DNA from: a virus
Strand: one strand, 5' to 3'
Virus record (IMG/VR): IMGVR_UViG_3300028569_002826
Span: 1-34,523 of that record
Length of the DNA: 34,523 nucleotides
In this document: positions 21,587 to 29,912 of the stretch, piece after piece
How positions within the stretch are numbered: the first letter of the stretch is position 1
Layout: each line of letters starts with the position of its first letter
Notes under the pieces: generated by a model
Databases searched by the model: none
The model's input: only the letters and a program-made list of their open reading frames with translations
Told to the model about the DNA's origin: nothing
Position numbers and translations under genes: made by a program

Positions 21587-22435
21587 TCAAGCGACGCCGA
21601 ATTTGTAGGTCGTGGAAGTGCCGTCGGTGCCGCCAGTGAGGCGCCCGCTGCCAGAAACAGCGATCCCACTAGAGGAATCCACCCCTTCGGCGATCGTATT
21701 CGTGTTTCCTTCGACGCCTTCTTGCTTTGCCGTTACGGTGCAAACTCCGGCAGCCGAAGAAGCCGTGACTTGTGCGTTAACCAAGGCACTTGCAGATCCA
21801 ACAATGGCCGAAGCCAGGCTTGCAGCACTAAGATCAACAGACCCGGCTCCGCCAGCCATAGCACCGGCAGCGACCGTGACCTGGGCCGTCGAACCAGTCC
21901 CGGAAACGGTGATAGCGACAAGTGCCGCAGCAGGTGCAGAGGCCTCAACCGCCGTCTTGACCTGCGTTGCGGTCGATACGCCACTCTGAATCTGCACCGA
22001 GATCGCAGATCCGGTCACAGTTACGACTTCCGATCCAGCGGTCCCGCCAGTCGTATATTCGATCGTGATGCTGTTTCCGGCCACGCCGCGAAGTACGGCG
22101 GTGTATGTGAGGTCCTGGACGATCTTCGTCGCCTTGGCGCCCACGTTCCATTGGTTTCCTGTTGCGCCGCTCGCCACGGCCGTGAAGGTCACGCCATTGA
22201 CGAGAATCGTGTCGCTAGGCTCTCCGGTCTTTGTGAACGTAACCGTCGCCGATGCCGCAACGGCGTTCACGATAGAGACGACCGTCGCCTGGTATAGACC
22301 AAGGGCAAACTTCGTTATGGCCGCCTTGAGTCTGGCCACGAACTTATTCGGATCGCTGGATGCAGCTTTCATTTTTGTTGCAAGGTCGTTCGAGGTGATG
22401 CTCGGCAGCTCGACCTCGATGCGAAACTTCGACAT
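21587..22435 (-). CDS. Probable virion surface (decoration-like) protein
   Basis: 282 aa from the ATG at 22435, where AGGAGG sits 8 nt upstream in a hairpin loop; a longer frame to 22468 adds only 11 residues. A helical N-terminus (NDLATKMKAASSDPNKFVAR) is followed by beta-sandwich repeats: LRGVAGNSITIEYTTGGTAG, GSAISVQIQSGVSTATQVKT and QEGVEGNTNTIAEGVD. The G-V-A-G-N-S-I-T and GVSTATQVKTA patterns are common in phage head-decoration and tail beta domains. Lying immediately after the major capsid gene, it could decorate the head. Function inferred from position and fold. Confidence 0.65.
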   Translation of the reverse strand: MSKFRIEVELPSITSNDLATKMKAASSDPNKFVARLKAAITKFALGLYQATVVSIVNAVAASATVTFTKTGEPSDTILVNGVTFTAVASGATGNQWNVGAKATKIVQDLTYTAVLRGVAGNSITIEYTTGGTAGSEVVTVTGSAISVQIQSGVSTATQVKTAVEASAPAAALVAITVSGTGSTAQVTVAAGAMAGGAGSVDLSAASLASAIVGSASALVNAQVTASSAAGVCTVTAKQEGVEGNTNTIAEGVDSSSGIAVSGSGRLTGGTDGTSTTYKFGVA

Positions 22436-22436
22436 G

Positions 22437-22456
22437 TTTTCTCCTCCTAGAGAAAA
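22437..22456 (-). promoter_or_regulatory. Hairpin presenting the Shine-Dalgarno of the decoration-like gene
   Basis: Minus strand: TTTTCTC, loop TAGGAG, GAGAAAA, then one nt and ATG 22435. A perfect 7-bp stem holds the ribosome-binding site in its loop and its 3' arm. Different sequence from the TCACACCA hairpins but in the same kind of place. Confidence 0.5.
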
Positions 22457-22504
22457 GGCCGAGTACAAGCCCTCAGAGAGAGCTCACACCCGGCCCGTTT
22501 CAAA

Positions 22505-23779
22505 TTAGGTCGTGGGGACGAGGGACGAGATGTAGCCCGACTTCGCCAACGCCTCGGTGCAGCTCGATTGGTGAGTGAAGAGCCGCGACTCGATGCCCAT
22601 GTTGCTCGGCAGGTCGAAGAAGATCTTGCCGCCGGTCACGGGGTTGACGCCCGTGATGTCGGCTGCGCCAACGCGCTTCCAGTACTTCTTCGGCTTGGCC
22701 AGGCAGTAGCCGTAGCCTTCCCAGACCATAGGGTGAGCCTTGATCGTCAGGTCGCCTGCCGACGTGGTGAAGGTGATCTCCTTCACGCCGACTTTGACCT
22801 TGTCGCTTCCCAGCTTGTCGCGTTGAACCGCGACGATGTCGGTGACGAGGTCGTCAAAGTTCTTGTTGTTGATGTAGAAGTTGGCGCCTTCCATGAGTCC
22901 GCCGCGCGACATGATCGCCGACGCCAGACGCTTCGCCTTGTCGAAGTCGAGGGGACCAGACGACGCCGGAGCGTAGCTGATACCCTTCCACTGCGAGTAA
23001 AGCGTCACGTCGATGTTCTGGATGTTGCCGCTCGTGGCGCTCAGCATCTTGTGGATGCCGTCCATTTGGTTCCCGTAGGAGCCCGCGTGGTAGACCGACA
23101 GCGTGCCGGAGCCCAGGGCCGAGATGAGGGCCGTGATACCGGTAGCCGTTCCGGAAACTGTTATCTTCTTGTTGTCGAAATCGACGGAATCGACCGAGAA
23201 GATGGCGTTTGCGCCAGACGAGATGAGCGTGGAGCCGCTGTAGAAGTTGATCGAATCGCTCTGAGCACCGGCCCAAATGCCTTCGGCCCATTTCGCAGGC
23301 AGGATCGCTACCGTTTGATGAGTGGCATCAACCGCTGTACCGGCGCCGGTCGTGTCGGCAATGCCGGAGCCGCCGTAGAGACACTGAAGCTCAAGGAAGC
23401 GACGCAGCGACATCTGCATACCTTCGAAGAAGAAGGGAGCAGCGCGCTCGAAGCTGTTGCGGCTCGACGAGAGCTTGGCGGCGTCTTCGTTGGAGAGCCA
23501 ATCACGCAGGGCCATCTGATAGCCGTACACTTTCGACTTCACTTGAGAGCCAACGATCACGTCACCCAGCGCAAAAGCGCCAGCGGTGCCGTCGCCCTTA
23601 GCGAAGGTCACGCCTTTGGGGACGTTCGTGCGGACTGCCATTTCGAAGTAGTCACCAAGGGCTTCGCCCTTCGAAAACTCGATGTCCTTTTGGATCACGG
23701 CAAAGTCAGGGACCAGATTGGGCACGCCATCGGGGCCGAATACGGCCTTAGCGAGGGACGTGAGATTTTCTGCGGCCAT
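22505..23779 (-). CDS. Major capsid protein
   Basis: 424 aa, without an obvious propeptide, HK97-type fold inferred from size and position after scaffold. Features: N-terminal helix (ENLTSLAKAVFGPDGVPNLV), the E-loop-like region around TNVPKGVTFAKGDGTAGAFA, spine-helix-like FERAAPFFFEGMQMSLRRFL, and a C-terminal domain with ANFYINNKNFDDLVTDIVAV and NPVTGGKIFFDLPSNMGIES. A beta insertion (about 180-235, FSVDSVDFDNKKITVSGTAT) resembles insertion domains of short-tailed phage capsids. The ATG follows the hairpin at 23786-23808 by 6 nt and has no clear Shine-Dalgarno, odd for the most abundant protein. Confidence 0.88.
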   Translation of the reverse strand: MAAENLTSLAKAVFGPDGVPNLVPDFAVIQKDIEFSKGEALGDYFEMAVRTNVPKGVTFAKGDGTAGAFALGDVIVGSQVKSKVYGYQMALRDWLSNEDAAKLSSSRNSFERAAPFFFEGMQMSLRRFLELQCLYGGSGIADTTGAGTAVDATHQTVAILPAKWAEGIWAGAQSDSINFYSGSTLISSGANAIFSVDSVDFDNKKITVSGTATGITALISALGSGTLSVYHAGSYGNQMDGIHKMLSATSGNIQNIDVTLYSQWKGISYAPASSGPLDFDKAKRLASAIMSRGGLMEGANFYINNKNFDDLVTDIVAVQRDKLGSDKVKVGVKEITFTTSAGDLTIKAHPMVWEGYGYCLAKPKKYWKRVGAADITGVNPVTGGKIFFDLPSNMGIESRLFTHQSSCTEALAKSGYISSLVPTT

Positions 23780-23785
23780 TTGAGA

Positions 23786-23808
23786 TCGCTTTCTTGGTGT
23801 GAAAGCGA
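23786..23808 (-). promoter_or_regulatory. Repeated TCACACCA hairpin, copy before the capsid gene
   Basis: Minus strand: TCGCTTTC, loop ACACCAA, GAAAGCGA (8-bp perfect stem), preceded by CCGCC. It ends 6 nt before the capsid ATG. The stem differs from the other copies on both arms yet pairs perfectly, while the TCACACCA core is kept. Confidence 0.65.
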
Positions 23809-23836
23809 GGCGGGGTTATTTAAATATTAAGATTGG

Positions 23837-24844
23837 TTAGCGGCGGTAGCGCGCGTCCCATTCTTCTTGGGTCAATGGTTTGTTTTGGTCTCGGCTTGCT
23901 GCTGGAGTCGCAGGGCCTTTAGATGCGGGGTCCGAGGAGCCGAACTGGAGGGCGCCGCCAGAGCGGAGCTTGCTCACGTCGAACTCTCTCAGAGCCTTGA
24001 GAGACGTTTCCCCGAGCAATTCATGGATACCCTGAGGGTCCAAGCTGCCGAGAAACTTTTGGACCGAAGTCCGGTAGACGCCTTTGATTTTCTCAGCGGC
24101 CTCAACTGCTGTCAATGGGCGCTCGATCTTTCCAGCCTTCGCCGCGCGAATGGACTGCTGCATTTTTGCAGCGATGAGACCGACAGCGTAAGGATCGCTC
24201 ACAGGAAGACCGGAGGCTTTGAACGCTTCGCCAATTTGCTGATCGTAAGACTGAAGTGCGCGCGTCTCTTCGATCTGTCTTGCGCGAGCCACTGCGAGAC
24301 TGCGCTGCTCTTCGCGCGTTGCCTCGTCGGCTGCGACCTTTGCCTCGAGCTCCATGATCCGGCGTTGCTCGGGGCTCATCTCCATGAGCTCGATCTTTTT
24401 TTGCAGCCGCTCTTCAGCAAGGCGATCAAGGGAGTCTTTATCGAGGCCTTCCTTCTCAAGCGATTCCCAAGGGTTTTGCTTGAGCGATTCGCGGAAGCGA
24501 CGCTCGGCCTCGAACTCTTTGCGGGCCTGGGCTGCCTCGCGGGCTTTGGCCTGCATGGATTTCTCCATGCCTTTGACGAGAGCCGCATCTTCAGCCGAGA
24601 GCTTCAGAACGCGGGAGCCGACCTTTACCTCAACTAAGCCACTGGCCTCAGAGGTGCTCGCCTCACCCGCCTGGGCCTGGCCTTCCTGGCCAAATAATTG
24701 CTGGCCCTCAGAAGTCTGTGAGCCTTGCTGTGACGACGAATCGAAACCCGAGCTTGCCTGCCCGGAACTCTCAGATCCGCCGCCTTGGGACGTTGCTCCG
24801 GTGGACGCTGCCGCGCCCGTGGATACAGATGCAGTACCTTCCAT
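23837..24844 (-). CDS. Capsid scaffolding protein
   Basis: 335 aa. The first 70 residues are Ser/Gly/Gln-rich and disordered (ATSQGGGSESSGQASSGFDS); then VEVKVGSRVLKLSAEDAALV, followed by a long charged coiled coil (about 95-205, QAKAREAAQARKEFEAERRF). The end is basic (QNKPLTQEEWDARYRR), as expected of a scaffold tail that binds the capsid. The position between portal and capsid is standard. The start is ATG, with GAGAGGG 3-4 nt upstream formed by the 3' arm of the hairpin at 24850-24868. Confidence 0.85.
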   Translation of the reverse strand: MEGTASVSTGAAASTGATSQGGGSESSGQASSGFDSSSQQGSQTSEGQQLFGQEGQAQAGEASTSEASGLVEVKVGSRVLKLSAEDAALVKGMEKSMQAKAREAAQARKEFEAERRFRESLKQNPWESLEKEGLDKDSLDRLAEERLQKKIELMEMSPEQRRIMELEAKVAADEATREEQRSLAVARARQIEETRALQSYDQQIGEAFKASGLPVSDPYAVGLIAAKMQQSIRAAKAGKIERPLTAVEAAEKIKGVYRTSVQKFLGSLDPQGIHELLGETSLKALREFDVSKLRSGGALQFGSSDPASKGPATPAASRDQNKPLTQEEWDARYRR

Positions 24845-24849
24845 TTACC

Positions 24850-24868
24850 CTCTCATTTGGTGTGAGAG
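24850..24868 (-). promoter_or_regulatory. Repeated TCACACCA hairpin, copy before the scaffold gene
   Basis: Minus strand: CTCTCA, loop CACCAAA, TGAGAG (6-bp perfect stem), preceded by CGCCTCA. The 3' arm GAGAGGG is the Shine-Dalgarno, ending 3-5 nt before the ATG, so folding would hide it. Confidence 0.6.
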
Positions 24869-24883
24869 TGAGGCGATGGGGTT

Positions 24884-25297
24884 TTAGGTCTCTTCGCTAA
24901 CAAAGAACTCGATGCGGCCGGTGGCGCTGTTAACAGAGTTTCCGCTGATCTGAAGCGAGTAGTCGCCCAGAAGGAAGAACTTCTGATTCACAGTCGCAAC
25001 GGCCGGATAAACGATCTCAGTCGTGGTCGTGTCGCGGTTTTGGAGAACACCCGCCAGGGCGTCAACGCTGGTATCTGAGGGATCGCCGAGAGCCACGTCC
25101 CAGTTGTCGGTCGGTGCCGTAGAGCCGGGGTTGGTTACGACCTTCTGAAGGAAGCCCTTCAGTGTGATCGTCGTGTTCGGGACCGATCCGTTCAAGGCAT
25201 CGCCTACGAAATCGACGGTGATTTTCTCGACGAGCTTCTTCTTGTCCCCGAGACCGTAGTCGAAGACTTGCCTTGTGACGGTTGTACTTCCTGCCAT
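24884..25297 (-). CDS. Virion-associated beta protein (137 aa)
   Basis: Mostly beta strands: TTVTRQVFDYGLGDKKKLVE, EKITVDFVGDALNG, TITLKGFLQKVVTN, NRDTTTTEIVYPAVATVNQK, FFLLGDYSLQISG and GRIEFFVSEET. Excellent ribosome-binding site (AGGAGGAAC). A gene of this size between portal and scaffold in short-tailed phages is often a head-associated or decoration protein. Not recognised more precisely. Confidence 0.7.
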   Translation of the reverse strand: MAGSTTVTRQVFDYGLGDKKKLVEKITVDFVGDALNGSVPNTTITLKGFLQKVVTNPGSTAPTDNWDVALGDPSDTSVDALAGVLQNRDTTTTEIVYPAVATVNQKFFLLGDYSLQISGNSVNSATGRIEFFVSEET

Positions 25298-25309
25298 TGT
25301 TCCTCCTGG

Positions 25310-27373
25310 TTAAGCCGCGCCAGGAGGCGCGACGTTGACTTCTGCATCGGGCGGTAGCGGCGTGCCTGCGGGGACCGCTCCGGGCTGAGGGGGCGGCGGC
25401 AAGTCCATGTCGGAACCCTGGCCACCTTGCGGCGGACCGGCGTCGGGCGGCGGCATGGGAGGCGGCGCCTCTCCTGAGAGCTGCGCAAACATGGGATTCT
25501 GGGTCGCGCGCAGGTTCATGTGGTCTTGAACGTGGGCAAAGACGTTTTCGAGCACCCGTGTGGCCTCGGGATCACCCGCGGCAGCCGCAGCACGAAGCTC
25601 GGGGTTTTCGGTGATGCGCAGGTGACGCTGGGCGTGGAAGAGATGGCGCTCGCCGACGATCGCTTTCGCAGGCTTGCCCTCCATGAGCTCCTCATTTTCC
25701 CAGCGCACATATTCCTCGAGCGCGGAATCGTCCTCGATTGCCTGCGTCAGGTTCCCGGTCTCAATGAGCTCGATGTAGGCCTCGGGGCTCTTAAGCAGGC
25801 CCTTGTCCATGAGCTTGTCGCCGATATCGACGCGGCCCGCATAGGTGCGCGTGAGCGGGTTTCCGATGTTGACCGCAACCGATGCGATGCCTTGAAGATC
25901 GTTCTTCGTGAACTCTTTGACGGCCGAGCGGTTCTTCTTGCCCGCAAGCTGCACCACGCGCGAGTTGTTGGCGTGCTTTGCGAGGTTGTCGATGAGCACA
26001 AACGTGCCGACATCTTCCAGAAGCTCGACCCAGCTTTGCTGGAAGCCCGAGGCAAACTGAATTGCCATGGACTGCACAAGTCCCAGCGCCACTCCGGACT
26101 TGAGGTTCGAGTCAGGATTGCCGCGGGCTACCGAGTTCACGCCCGAGATCGTCTCAGCCAGCTTCTCGCAGAGAGCTAGGAAGTCGTATAGCTCTTTTGG
26201 CGTGCCGAGAAGATTCAGCGCCTCAGGCTTCGCGCCACCGGCTGCATTGGGGTTGTACTTGATGCAGGCAAGGCCTTCTGAGAGCTGTTGAACTGCGATG
26301 TCGCCCGTTGACGGCATGAGGATCTTCGAGACACCGTGCGCTTGCACGTTGGTGAAGATCGAAGAGATTGCGACGTTGTAGGCCTTGTTGATTGAGAGAA
26401 GGTCAAAGCCGTGCGTATAGCCCTCGGTCGTGCCAAGCGCCTCGGACGGATTGATGCGGAAGACGGGGAGCTTGCCTTTGGTCTTCGGGTCGCCGTAAGG
26501 AAGCGGGCCGTCGGAGAGCGTGACGCCGGGGCCGCCGATGAACGCACGGCCCGTCGGAACCGCGTCGGTTCTCAGGTGATAGAAATGGAAGACCGCGACC
26601 AGATCGGAATCGACGTTGCGATCGTAGGGAGTAAGTGACTGCGAGCCCTCGAACGTGGCGCGCGAAGGAAGTCCGTCAATCTCGACCGATTTCTCAGGGT
26701 ACCGAGCCTTGAGCTCCCATTTGTTCTCGTAGCGAACGACGAGGACCCAAGGGATCTTGCGGAAGTCGTCGAGCGTGTAGTCGTAGTAAACGTCGAACGG
26801 CGAGGGAGAGCTGCAATCAACGTCGCCCTCGTATTGGGGTATTTTCTTGGGCTGGCCGTCGGACCCGATGGGGCCGTCTTTGACGCCAATCACGCGCCCC
26901 GCGAACACGTCCCAAGGCAGGTACGCGAAGCCCTTCGAGTAGACGAGACCGGCCTCGGCTGCGTTCTTCAGGTAGCGCGCCATGCGCTTTTCTTGGAGGT
27001 AGCCGTCGAGAATCGAGCCGCCGATGCGGGCTTGTCTGAGTGAGGCAAGATCTGAGTTGATGGCGCGCGGATCGAACGACGGCTTTTGGTTCACCGTCAT
27101 ATTGAGCATGTGCGTGAGAAGGTTTCGGTAGTGGTTAACCGCGAGTAATTTGAGTTGGCCCTGCACTCCGGTGCGGCCAATGAAGCTTGTGCTTCCGCCC
27201 GTTCCGTACCCCGACCAGTGATAGCCGTAGTAGAAGCGGTGGGACTCGATCATCCGGTCCCAAAGACCGCAGGCGGACATCTCCTGCCTGAAATTCTTCG
27301 TGTGGTCGGAGAGATATGAGCAGAGATCCTCGGATTTCGAGGATGCGAAATAGGAGTCTTTGCCTACGCTCAC
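25310..27373 (-). CDS. Portal protein
   Basis: 687 aa, the size of P22/T7-type portals. It forms the dodecameric ring through which DNA is packaged. Typical early regions: LWDRMIESHRFYYGYHWSGY, then LKLLAVNHYRNLLTHMLNMT and VNQKPSFDPRAIN (wing and crown contacts), followed by ARIGGSILDGYLQEKRMARY and DCSSPSPFDVYYDYTLDDFR. The C-terminus is Pro/Gly-rich (PPPMPPPDAGPPQGGQGSDM). GTG start overlapping the terminase stop (GTGA). Order terL-portal-scaffold-capsid supports the call. Confidence 0.9.
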   Translation of the reverse strand: MSVGKDSYFASSKSEDLCSYLSDHTKNFRQEMSACGLWDRMIESHRFYYGYHWSGYGTGGSTSFIGRTGVQGQLKLLAVNHYRNLLTHMLNMTVNQKPSFDPRAINSDLASLRQARIGGSILDGYLQEKRMARYLKNAAEAGLVYSKGFAYLPWDVFAGRVIGVKDGPIGSDGQPKKIPQYEGDVDCSSPSPFDVYYDYTLDDFRKIPWVLVVRYENKWELKARYPEKSVEIDGLPSRATFEGSQSLTPYDRNVDSDLVAVFHFYHLRTDAVPTGRAFIGGPGVTLSDGPLPYGDPKTKGKLPVFRINPSEALGTTEGYTHGFDLLSINKAYNVAISSIFTNVQAHGVSKILMPSTGDIAVQQLSEGLACIKYNPNAAGGAKPEALNLLGTPKELYDFLALCEKLAETISGVNSVARGNPDSNLKSGVALGLVQSMAIQFASGFQQSWVELLEDVGTFVLIDNLAKHANNSRVVQLAGKKNRSAVKEFTKNDLQGIASVAVNIGNPLTRTYAGRVDIGDKLMDKGLLKSPEAYIELIETGNLTQAIEDDSALEEYVRWENEELMEGKPAKAIVGERHLFHAQRHLRITENPELRAAAAAGDPEATRVLENVFAHVQDHMNLRATQNPMFAQLSGEAPPPMPPPDAGPPQGGQGSDMDLPPPPQPGAVPAGTPLPPDAEVNVAPPGAA

Positions 27374-28842
27374 GTATACCCTCCAAAGGGAGCAAAGACC
27401 TCGGATAGGTTCTTCTGCTCACTGTTGGCGGGTGTAACGCCGAACGTATGATACCTAGTGGGATCAAGCCCTTTTTGAGGAAAGGGATTGGTCCTGCGAT
27501 CTAGATGCCTATTAAAGTAAATGGCTGCGGCGAGAGCGTCAAGGTGCCCATTCTCTTTGGAGCGCGTGAAGTCCGTCTTCTGTTCGTTCTTCCACATGCC
27601 GACACGAAGCTGCCTGAGCAGGTTTGGACATTTGCGAGAGACTTTGACGCGTCCTTCTTGAACTCGACGACGGAACGCGTGAATTGCTGCGTGAAGGTCG
27701 GCCTTGTCGGGGAGAACGACCGGATATTTGTGCGTCTCGGAGATGTCGAAGAGAAGCTGCTTTGAGGCGTCATAAACGCGCATTTTTGGCGCGCGGATCT
27801 GGCCCTCGCGGTCCTTGAGATGGCCCCAAAGGCGAGACTCCAAGGCCTTTGCTTGGTCAATGATGTCCTTTGTGGCTTCTCCCGAGAGCACGAGCTCTTC
27901 CTCAAAGACATCCCAGTCCCGCTCGAAGTCGTAGTAGCCAAAAAGAAGGCCCGTGTTGTCGTCAAAGCCAGAGTCGCCCCCGACCATGGGGATGAAGTAG
28001 GCCGGGCGCTCGAAGTCTTCCGGCAGAACGTCTTGGCCTTCTTGATCTTCGGGGTTTCGCTCGCCCCACTCTTTGACGACGAGCTTGGTGGCGTTCGGAA
28101 CGTCAAGACAGAGGTACTCGCGCAGCCAGACCTCCGACTTCTCGCCCCCTGCGTCCTTTACGGCCTGGTCAATGGCCTCCTGGTCGAGCGAGGTGTTGTC
28201 GAAAATGGTCTTCCGCATGAAGCGCGACTCACGCTTGGCCTGCTCACGCTCCGGGTAGTATGGATGCGCCAAGTCTTCTGACGGCGTGGAGGCCATGACG
28301 AGCTGTCCGCCGGTTGTGAGAAGCTGCGGCGAGAGGATGGATTTAACAACGTGTGGATGGCTCCAAAAGCCGTACTCGTCGCACACGATGATGTGCGCAA
28401 ATGGGCCGCGAAGACGCTTCCCGCGGTCTTTATCGACGCCGTAGACCTGAATGAACGAGCCATTGGGCCCGACAAAGCGCGAGCCGATGACTTTGAACTT
28501 GAATTTAAGGTGCTCGGGGCAAGTTTCTTGGATGGCCTCAAGAAGCGGCTGCAAAACATCCCGCGCCTGGGCCTTCTCGGGCATGATCCAGCGGCAAACC
28601 CAGCCAGGATTCTGGCGGAGCTGCTCGAGAACGTGGACGAGTACGATCGTGGACTTCCCCCAGCGGCGTGCGCATTCAAGAAACGGCCGCTTAAGGCCTC
28701 GAATGTGGTCGTAAACTTCGAGCTGCTCGTCGCGAAGAAACCAAGGGGCGATAACGCCCAGCTCCCACATGACTGAGAGTGACTCTTCGTTTGTCGCCTC
28801 CTCTGGGACGAACTCACGAAGCGGCTCGTCCTCGAAGATCAC
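27370..28842 (-). CDS. terL: Terminase large subunit
   Basis: 490-aa DNA-packaging motor. ATPase: Walker A variant ARRWGKST (58-65), Walker B IIVCDEY (151-157) with catalytic Glu, coupling motif STPSED (185-190). Nuclease domain: VGGDSGFDDNTGLLFGYYDF (about 288-307) with the first acidic residue, YDASKQLLFDI, and a late NGHLDALAAAIY carrying an Asp. The C-terminus ends with TFGVTPANSEQ. GTG start overlapping the small-subunit stop. The catalytic set looks complete. Confidence 0.93.
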   Translation of the reverse strand: MIFEDEPLREFVPEEATNEESLSVMWELGVIAPWFLRDEQLEVYDHIRGLKRPFLECARRWGKSTIVLVHVLEQLRQNPGWVCRWIMPEKAQARDVLQPLLEAIQETCPEHLKFKFKVIGSRFVGPNGSFIQVYGVDKDRGKRLRGPFAHIIVCDEYGFWSHPHVVKSILSPQLLTTGGQLVMASTPSEDLAHPYYPEREQAKRESRFMRKTIFDNTSLDQEAIDQAVKDAGGEKSEVWLREYLCLDVPNATKLVVKEWGERNPEDQEGQDVLPEDFERPAYFIPMVGGDSGFDDNTGLLFGYYDFERDWDVFEEELVLSGEATKDIIDQAKALESRLWGHLKDREGQIRAPKMRVYDASKQLLFDISETHKYPVVLPDKADLHAAIHAFRRRVQEGRVKVSRKCPNLLRQLRVGMWKNEQKTDFTRSKENGHLDALAAAIYFNRHLDRRTNPFPQKGLDPTRYHTFGVTPANSEQKNLSEVFAPFGGYT

Positions 28843-29234
28843 TTAGGCTTCCCGGCCCGGGCCTTCGATGTGAGCTCCGCGAACTGCTCTTTCGTGAGGG
28901 TGAATCCCTGGGAGGAGAACTTCTTGGCGTCTTCCTTGGCTTCTTCCTTCGACTTGTCGCGCCAGCCGAAGCGGTTACGCATGTTGACGACAAAAAGCGC
29001 GGTTTGGAAGAACTCGGAGCTAAGGCCCTCGACCGACTGGGTTTCCCACCACAAAAGGCAGGAGAGCTTTCCGACCTCATAGGCCTCTTCAAACTCGGGA
29101 TTGGTCTTGATCCAGTTGTAGAGGGTCCTGCGCGAGACACGGGCCACACCGCCAAACGAGTCAAACGACAGCCCGCGAGCCATGTGCTCGATAAGCCGGT
29201 CGCAAAACTCCGGCCGGTAGGCCGATGGGGTCAC
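28839..29234 (-). CDS. terS: Terminase small subunit
   Basis: 131 aa with an N-terminal HTH (CDRLIEHMARGLSFDSFGGV, then ARVSRRTLYNWIKTNPEFEE), as in small terminases that recognise pac/cos, then a central oligomerisation helix (QSVEGLSSEFFQTALFVVNM) and a charged tail (DKSKEEAKEDAKKFSSQG). WRDKSK after NRFGW is common in the family. Start GTG 29234 with AGGAAG 6 nt upstream; it overlaps the stop of the holin-like gene. Confidence 0.85.
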   Translation of the reverse strand: MTPSAYRPEFCDRLIEHMARGLSFDSFGGVARVSRRTLYNWIKTNPEFEEAYEVGKLSCLLWWETQSVEGLSSEFFQTALFVVNMRNRFGWRDKSKEEAKEDAKKFSSQGFTLTKEQFAELTSKARAGKPK

Positions 29235-29476
29235 ATGAACTTCCTAGGTTGGCTTGCGCCCATCATGAGGCCGCCCATCTCGGAGCGAAGCTCGCTGAGC
29301 TGCTCAAGAATTGCGTTGTAGCGGTCGTCTCGCTGGCGCGACACCCAGACCTGGACGCCGATGAGCGCTGCGACCGAGGCTTGAGCAAGGAAGATGGGCC
29401 ATTGTGGTTGAATGATGACGGCCCCGCTGAGAGTCGCCAGGAAGGCGAAAAGGGCCAGGATTAGCTTTTTGTCCAT
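29231..29476 (-). CDS. Two-TM small membrane protein (holin-like)
   Basis: 81 aa from the ATG at 29476, chosen because AGGAGGGAG lies 6-7 nt upstream; the longer frame to 29527 has none. TM1: LILALFAFLATLSGAVII; TM2: IFLAQASVAALIGVQVWVS; then a charged helix (RQRDDRYNAILEQLSELRSE). Two TMs and a charged cytoplasmic tail fit class II holins, though the position ahead of terminase is unusual for one. Its stop overlaps the TerS start, making it first gene of the late operon. It could also be another kind of membrane protein. Confidence 0.65.
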   Translation of the reverse strand: MDKKLILALFAFLATLSGAVIIQPQWPIFLAQASVAALIGVQVWVSRQRDDRYNAILEQLSELRSEMGGLMMGASQPRKFM

Positions 29477-29714
29477 TGGATACTCCCTCCTTCGAGAGTC
29501 CGCAGTTAAGGCTCGCAGGAGGATCACCTGGCGTCACACCAAACACCGGATGACCCCTGGCCCGCATCGAGCCAAGTCCACCTCAAAGACCCCTGCCCTT
29601 TGAACGTCGCACCTTCTCCGCCGTGGGCACATGCAAACGCAATGTAAGCAAATGTATTTCTACAAAAAGTGTGAGATGCTCGGCCTCACCTGTTTCGGAA
29701 CCAAGGGGTTGGGG
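29477..29714. promoter_or_regulatory. Divergent control region between late operon and RHH gene
   Basis: A 238-bp gap without a convincing gene, located between divergently transcribed genes, so both promoters probably lie here, but no consensus -35/-10 pair is clear. Seen in it: paired GCAAACG and GCAAATG (29633 and 29648 region), a short hairpin GTGAG with CTCAC (about 29670-29688), and a 22-bp sequence (29529-29550) nearly repeated at 30291-30310. Confidence 0.4.
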
Positions 29715-29912
29715 ATGGAAAAATCGAAGTACAAGGTGCCGCTCAAGGCGTCAGCGACTTGCACGGAGAATCTGACGGTGCGGGTTTCAAAAGAGTTGAA
29801 GCTGCTTGTGACGGAGCTTGATGAACGCGGCGTGGACGTGCCGGAGCTTATCCGGGGGATCTTGGCGTCAGAGCTTGCTCAGGCGAAGAGCGAGCTGGAG
29901 AAGGCGGCTTAA
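29715..29912 (+). CDS. Small ribbon-helix-helix type DNA-binding protein
   Basis: 65 aa from the ATG at 29715, with AAGGGG about 6 nt upstream. The sequence ENLTVRVSKELKLLVTELDE followed by GVDVPELIRGILASEL has the strand-helix-turn-helix pattern of Arc/CopG-like proteins, with a helical tail. It is on the plus strand, opposite to both flanking operons, and ends overlapping the stop of the gene at 29909 by 4 nt. Its position facing the late operon suggests it may regulate the shared region or itself. An antitoxin role is possible but no toxin partner is adjacent. Confidence 0.65.
   Translation: MEKSKYKVPLKASATCTENLTVRVSKELKLLVTELDERGVDVPELIRGILASELAQAKSELEKAA

Noticed and set aside
22568-23830. 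Plus-strand 420-codon open frame across the capsid gene
   Set aside because: Shadow of the major capsid gene; composition is Arg/Val/Gly-rich with no family features and no ribosome-binding site.
29304-29567. Minus-strand 87-codon frame containing VFGVTPGDP
   Set aside because: Two thirds of it overlaps the two-TM gene in another frame and is Arg/Pro-rich; kept only as a repeat observation.
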